Shown piece after piece: positions 60,210-64,000 of a DNA stretch of 64,000 nucleotides; the first letter of the stretch is position 1, and each line of letters starts with the position of its first letter. Under the pieces are notes generated by a model, which had not been told where the DNA came from, did no database searches, and saw nothing but the letters and a program-made list of their open reading frames with translations. This DNA is from Aselliscus stoliczkanus (lineage: Eukaryota; Chordata; Mammalia; Chiroptera; Hipposideridae): NCBI GenBank assembly GCA_033961575.1, contig CM066734.1, positions 86,450,501-86,514,500 of the forward strand. The letters are read 5' to 3'. The position numbers and the translations under genes are program-made.

Positions 60210-60400
60210 TCAGACTCCACAAGTCGGGAGACCTAGGTTTGAATCCCAGCTCTAACACTTTGTAGCTGGTTCTGGTGTGACCCGAGCATGTTATGGAGCA
60301 TCGCTAACCCTCACTTCCCTCCCCTGTAAAATAAGGGCCGTAATTTTAATTACTTAGCAGCGTTGCTGTGAGGATGAATGGACACTGCTTCCCAAGTACA
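60210..60400 (+). repeat. MIR SINE, plus orientation
   Basis: GGTTTGAATCCCAGCTCTAACACTTTGTAGC, CCCTGTAAAATAAGGGCCGTAATTTTAATTAC and GTTGCTGTGAGGATGAATGG. Confidence 0.85.
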
Positions 60401-60475
60401 TAGCCCTGCCGGTGCCATCATCATCATCATCATCAAAGTGGTCAACTGGAAGGGACCCCAACAGTAGGACAGTTG

Positions 60476-60590
60476 CTTGATGATAGTTACTGAGCATTAG
60501 CCATGTGCTAAACACTCTTCTAAGCATGGGGGTCACATCAGTGATAAAACACAGTCCTGCCATCACAGAAGTTACTGTGTTTGGAAAATT
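60476..60590 (-). repeat. L2 3' end, minus orientation
   Basis: GTTACTGAGCATTAGCCATGTGCTAAACACTCTTCTAAGC and AAAACACAGTCCTGCCATCAC. Confidence 0.65.
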
Positions 60591-61052
60591 TTGTTAACAG
60601 GCCATTAAAATTGGCTCTAAGGAGTGCTGATTAAAATTATATAATATTTTCTTTTAAAATTTTAAAGTATATCTTCTTCAGACACTCACAACTTTGGATA
60701 AATTTGGGGAGTGATTAAATTGAATTAGTCATGGTTTCTCTTTCCCATATAGGTCCTCTCTCTAAAATGTATAATAGAAAGGCCCCCAGTGGAATAAGTA
60801 TAAGGTTGCTATTTATCTTTGGCACTACAAATTTAAGGATAGATAAAGTGATCAGACCCCTGTTTGGAAACCCCCTAAGGAAAACCCCATTCTGCTGCTC
60901 TATTAATTATTTTGGCAAAATGGTAACATAAGGAAGTTAATAGCTCTCATGAATCTTAAGGCTGTGCTAAAACCCCCTCAAGTGTTATTTTCCAAGATTC
61001 TTGGAAAGCCCCACTAATCATTCATCAAAAATACATTTGGCTCAACTGACAA

Positions 61053-61121
<69 letters not shown>

Positions 61122-61654
61122 CACGCATTTGTGATGTGTGTATGTATACCTAAGGCTGGATTTTGTCTTGGCTGGAAATTTGTTTTGTTCCTATCATCCC
61201 AGATTTTTGAAAATAATAACATGATAAGAAGCCTGTTGTCTGTGGTCTTTTAGCTCCCTTGGCTGGAGTAAATAGCAAGCAAGTGACTAAAATCATAGCT
61301 CATGAGGGAACCATTAGCTTCTGGCCAAACACTGGGTCCCTGCAAATGCAAAACAAGAGTCCACTTGAAAGGGCAGCCTCTCACAACCAGAAAAAGGGCA
61401 CGGCTTACACACTCTGCTAACAGTAGCTCAGTAGTTTCACCAAGTTCTAATTCCCTCAGAAGGCATTGATTGGTAAACTCATTAGCCATCTGTTTTAACA
61501 TTCCTATTCTGTGGGGACTGTGACCCCTGCCTGGAAAATCATATCTTTCTGAGACCTAAGCCACTTTTGAATGTGGTTTCTAGAAATGAACTGCCCTGAA
61601 CCTTTCAGGGCTCTCCTCTATAATCTATCACTCCCCCTCCCCCCATTTTAGCCA
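60591..61654. other. Intron 3, microsatellite and unrecognised sequence
   Basis: Contains the GT/GA compound microsatellite (61054-61120). Otherwise unclassified. Confidence 0.5.
61054..61120. repeat. Compound (TG)n(AG)n microsatellite
   Basis: About 45 bp of TG followed directly by about 22 bp of GA. Confidence 0.98.
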
Positions 61655-61840
61655 GCAGCTTTGTGGTGTAGAGAGACGAATGTGGTCTTTGCAGTCTGGT
61701 TTTTACTTCCTAGTTAAGTGGCCTTGGACAAATTATAATCTCCCTGATCTTTAATTTCTTCATCTGCAAAAACAGAGCTAATACTACCTATATATCAAGC
61801 TTGTTTCAAAGATGAGGTAACAAATGGAGAATGCCTGCAG
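61655..61840 (+). repeat. MIR SINE, plus orientation
   Basis: AGTTAAGTGGCCTTGGACAAATTATAATCTCC, TTTCTTCATCTGCAAAAACAGAGCTAATACTACC. Confidence 0.8.
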
Positions 61841-61849
61841 AGACCAGAC

Positions 61850-62045
61850 AGCATGGTGGTTAAGAAATGTACTCTGCAGCAAATTTATGAATCACTCTGT
61901 GCACAGTTTCTTCATTTGTAAAATGGGACTATACTAATACCTAACTCTGGGTCATCATGAGGATTAAATTATGATACAGGTAAACATTCAGTGCCAGGTA
62001 TGAGATGAGGGTGATGGAAGCACTCACTACTGTTATTGCTGTAAT
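61850..62045 (+). repeat. Second MIR SINE in tandem, plus orientation
   Basis: CAGCATGGTGGTTAAGAAATG, TTTCTTCATTTGTAAAATGGGACTATACTAATACC, GTCATCATGAGGATTAAATTATG and CATTCAGTGCCAGG. Two MIRs lie head-to-tail within 400 bp. Confidence 0.85.
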
Positions 62046-62541
62046 TTTTCTTGTTAAAACAATGCTTACTGCTTAGGTGCTTAGGAAAATGGTAGCTGCC
62101 AACAATCCCATTCAGCAGGCATCAGGGATTCAAAGGATAGGGGAACTGGGGTGTCATAGGAGAAGAAAGATGGCACAAAAGCTTGGTTTTCTAATGTTCA
62201 ACTATGCTTTTTCTAAGTGCCTGTGAAGTTGCATGCGGCTTATATGTTCATAAAGAGAAACTATCTCTGAACAGCTGTGATTCCAGGGCTCGTTTGCAAC
62301 TTTAAAAGAAAGCAAAGGCCTTGCCTGCCTCTTGCAGAAAGGTGTCTTTAATTAGTGATGATTGAAGAATGAGGTAAATCGCTTTTGTTTAAATTGGCTC
62401 AAAGCTATTCGGCCACGAGATAATCCCCTGGACAGGAGACCATATCTGCTATCGCCAGCAACGAGGATGCTGCTATAATTAGGTGTGCTGGTAACCCAGG
62501 CAGACAACACGGCTGTTCCCTTCACAAAAATAAATGTGATA
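62046..62541. other. Intron 3, no recognised feature
   Basis: No repeat or exon recognised. Confidence 0.5.
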
Positions 62542-63088
62542 TTGATTTATAGACACAACAGGGCCTGGTTCTGAAGGCATCTTGTTAGAAGTCACCTGTT
62601 TTGCTTTAAGTCTCCTAGTGATTATATTTTATACAACTGGATTCCTTCTGGTTGTTAGGTTTAAAGAGTAGACCCAGCCAGCCATAAAGGCTAAGAGCTT
62701 TTAGAATTTGCGATCTACACCTGGCATTCTGTAGATCTAGATGACTGGATACTCTACTTCAGTGGTAGAGAATTTTAATGTGCATAAGAATCAATGGGAG
62801 AGCTTATTAAAAATAGTTTCCTGGGTCTCATCCCCACAGGTTCTGCTTCAGTAGGTTGTGGTGCAGTACTGCTGCTCCGAGGACCACACTTTGAGAAACT
62901 TGGCTCTACTCTCATCTCCTGACACTCCAAAAGCACACTTCACAGTAGAGTTTCCCAGATAGATTGCCCTGCTGTTTCATGCCTCTGTTACTTTGAACAT
63001 GCTAATCTCTCTGTCAGGCATGTTTGGTTCACCTCTTTTTGTTGATTTATAGACACAACAACTTGGAATCTGGGTGATTCCAAGTTGT
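62542..63088. repeat. 19-bp direct repeats 500 bp apart, second one adjoining a 13-bp hairpin
   Basis: TTGATTTATAGACACAACA occurs exactly at 62542-62560 and 63042-63060. The second copy overlaps the start of a perfect stem: ACAACTTGGAATC (63058-63070), loop TGGGT, GATTCCAAGTTGT (63076-63088). The segment between includes MER5A. It could be a target-site duplication or a template-switch scar. Confidence 0.8.
62760..62902 (+). mobile_element. MER5A-type hAT-Charlie remnant
   Basis: Starts CAGTGGTAGAGAATTTTAATGTGC, contains CATAAGAATCA, TTCTGCTTCAGTAGGT and ends GAGGACCACACTTTGAGAAAC, with part of the middle lost. Confidence 0.85.
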
Positions 63089-63164
63089 CTAACTCAAAAG
63101 AGACTCCCTCAGGGAATTCTCCTCCCCACCCTCTCCATGGTGAATTGCTTGCTGCATACACGTC

Positions 63165-63300
63165 CTTTGTACCACTCTCTTCTCTGTACTGGAATCATTT
63201 TGTTCTCTGCCAGTCTCCTCCACTAGCAAGATATAAAGCTCCTGATAGTACCTGGCATATAATAATAGCTTTATAAACATTTGTTGCCTGAGTGAATGAT
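63165..63300 (+). repeat. L2 3' end, plus orientation
   Basis: CAAGATATAAAGCTCCTGATAG, TACCTGGCATATAATAATAGC and ACATTTGTTGCCTGAGTGAATGA. Confidence 0.65.
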
Positions 63301-63822
63301 TCTGGATAGGAAAGTTTAGGGTGTGGAAGGAATATGTGTTTCCTCTAAATCAGGAAAAACTAGGCTTAGAGAAGGAGAAGCCATGGCAATCTGGGAAACC
63401 ACATGCTTGAACTAGTTACCTTGTGACTCTGAGCTTGTTCACAAATAGACAAGTGTTCCAATGAGCAGGACTTTCTTGTGATAAGAGCCTGCCAGTATGA
63501 TATCTGGCCAATAATTTTGAAAAGGAAAATAAACAAATTTTATCTGTCCCTTCAAAGTAAAGGTGATTATTTAAGGATAAGTTTGAAAGTAACTGCTTTT
63601 TAAAAGAAACCCAGACTATGGAAAGAGCACTTCGAAAATGAATGTTTGGAAATATTTCCATCACTGGGATTTTGGTAGAAAGAAGACAGAACTGATTGAC
63701 TCCTGAATTATGATACTAATTCTGCACCTAACTTGCCATGGTAACTGTGGGCAAATCAAATCACCCCGAATGGTGACAGTTTTCTTCACTTCAAAATTGT
63801 AGCTCACAATGTCAGTTTCTTG
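63301..63822. other. Intron 3, no recognised feature
   Basis: No repeat or exon recognised. The last PARM1 exon is not here. Confidence 0.5.
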
Positions 63823-63960
63823 GTTTCGATAAATGCCCCATGGTTATGTAAGTTGTTAACATAAAGAGAAGCTGGATAAATGGCATGGAGGAATTTATCT
63901 TTGTAGTTTTTCTATAAATCTAAAATCATTCCAGTATAAAAAGTTTATTTTTAAATATTA
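63823..63960 (+). repeat. L1ME-type 3' end, plus orientation
   Basis: CATGGTTATGTAAGTTGTTAACATAAAGAG, TTTCTATAAATCTAAAATCATTCCAG and AAAAAGTTTATTTTTAAA, the same 3' end as the copy at 4200-4760. Confidence 0.8.
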
Positions 63961-64000
63961 TAATTCAATAGCTACCATACAGATGTTTTGCCTACTCCTG

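Larger units (their letters stand above)
1..64000 (+). other. PARM1: PARM1 gene, internal part (intron 1 end to intron 3 start)
   Basis: Two exons on the plus strand together encode the mucin-like ectodomain and transmembrane helix of PARM1, a single-pass type I membrane glycoprotein of the secretory and endosomal pathway, reported as androgen-responsive in prostate. The human protein is about 310 residues. Exon 1 (start and signal peptide) lies upstream of base 1 and the last exon (short cytoplasmic tail) lies beyond base 64000; I searched both flanks by eye for codons matching those parts and found none. Intron 2 measures 18,846 bp here. No promoter-like CpG-rich block occurs in the window, consistent with a purely internal segment. 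Confidence 0.93.

Noticed and set aside
57928..64000. Search for the last PARM1 exon (cytoplasmic tail)
   Set aside because: No stretch encodes the expected short acidic, Tyr/Asn-rich tail with an acceptor. It must lie beyond the window.
1..64000. CRISPR arrays, bacterial operons, phage or plasmid features
   Set aside because: Spliced mammalian gene, MIR, L2, L1 and MaLR repeats throughout; no prokaryotic features.

Overview
This is a 64-kb piece of mammalian nuclear DNA lying almost wholly inside one gene, PARM1 (prostate androgen-regulated mucin-like protein 1), on the plus strand. Two coding exons are visible. Exon 2 (38286-39002) encodes the Ser/Thr/Pro-rich mucin-like ectodomain. Exon 3 (57849-57927) encodes the transmembrane helix. 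Both have consensus GT-AG splice sites and join in frame (phase 1). The first exon (start codon and signal peptide) and the last exon (cytoplasmic tail and stop) are not in the window, so it holds the distal part of intron 1, exon 2, all of intron 2 (about 18.8 kb), exon 3 and the proximal part of intron 3. I see no other protein-coding gene, no tRNA, rRNA or snoRNA gene, and no CpG island. The many short open frames, including the 196-aa frame antisense to exon 2, look like chance frames or frames inside repeats.

The repeats point to a bat. Several young tRNA-derived SINEs with a GGGCCGGCC or GGGCCAGCC head and Pol III A/B boxes lie between clear target-site duplications. The long copies end in a CCCCAATTCCCCAATAAA-like tail, which I associate with the Rhin/Ves SINEs of Chiroptera and most closely with rhinolophoid bats. 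Two 79-bp mariner-type MITEs with TA duplications and a hAT element with an intact 8-bp duplication fit the DNA-transposon history of bats. Lineage is inferred from remembered repeat families, not from a search.

Layout: 1-38285 (intron 1) holds MIR, L2, MER20, L1, MaLR LTR and possible ERV LTR copies, a perfect 25-bp hairpin at 13069-13131, and one half of an inverted ~300-bp duplicate pair (14406-14704 and 29028-29342). At 35640-37440 an L2 was split by an L1, which was itself hit by a SINE and a MITE. 39003-57848 (intron 2) holds a hAT element, a split L2, an MLT1-type LTR, three SINEs, several MIRs, and a CAG repeat 240 bp before exon 3. 57928-64000 (start of intron 3) holds MIR and L2 copies, a GT/GA microsatellite, MER5A and a direct-repeat-plus-hairpin structure near 63060.

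I found no evidence of a new multi-gene system. The most notable items are the perfect hairpin, the unexplained inverted duplicate pair, the MITE pair, the nested insertion stack and the foldback structure near 63060.
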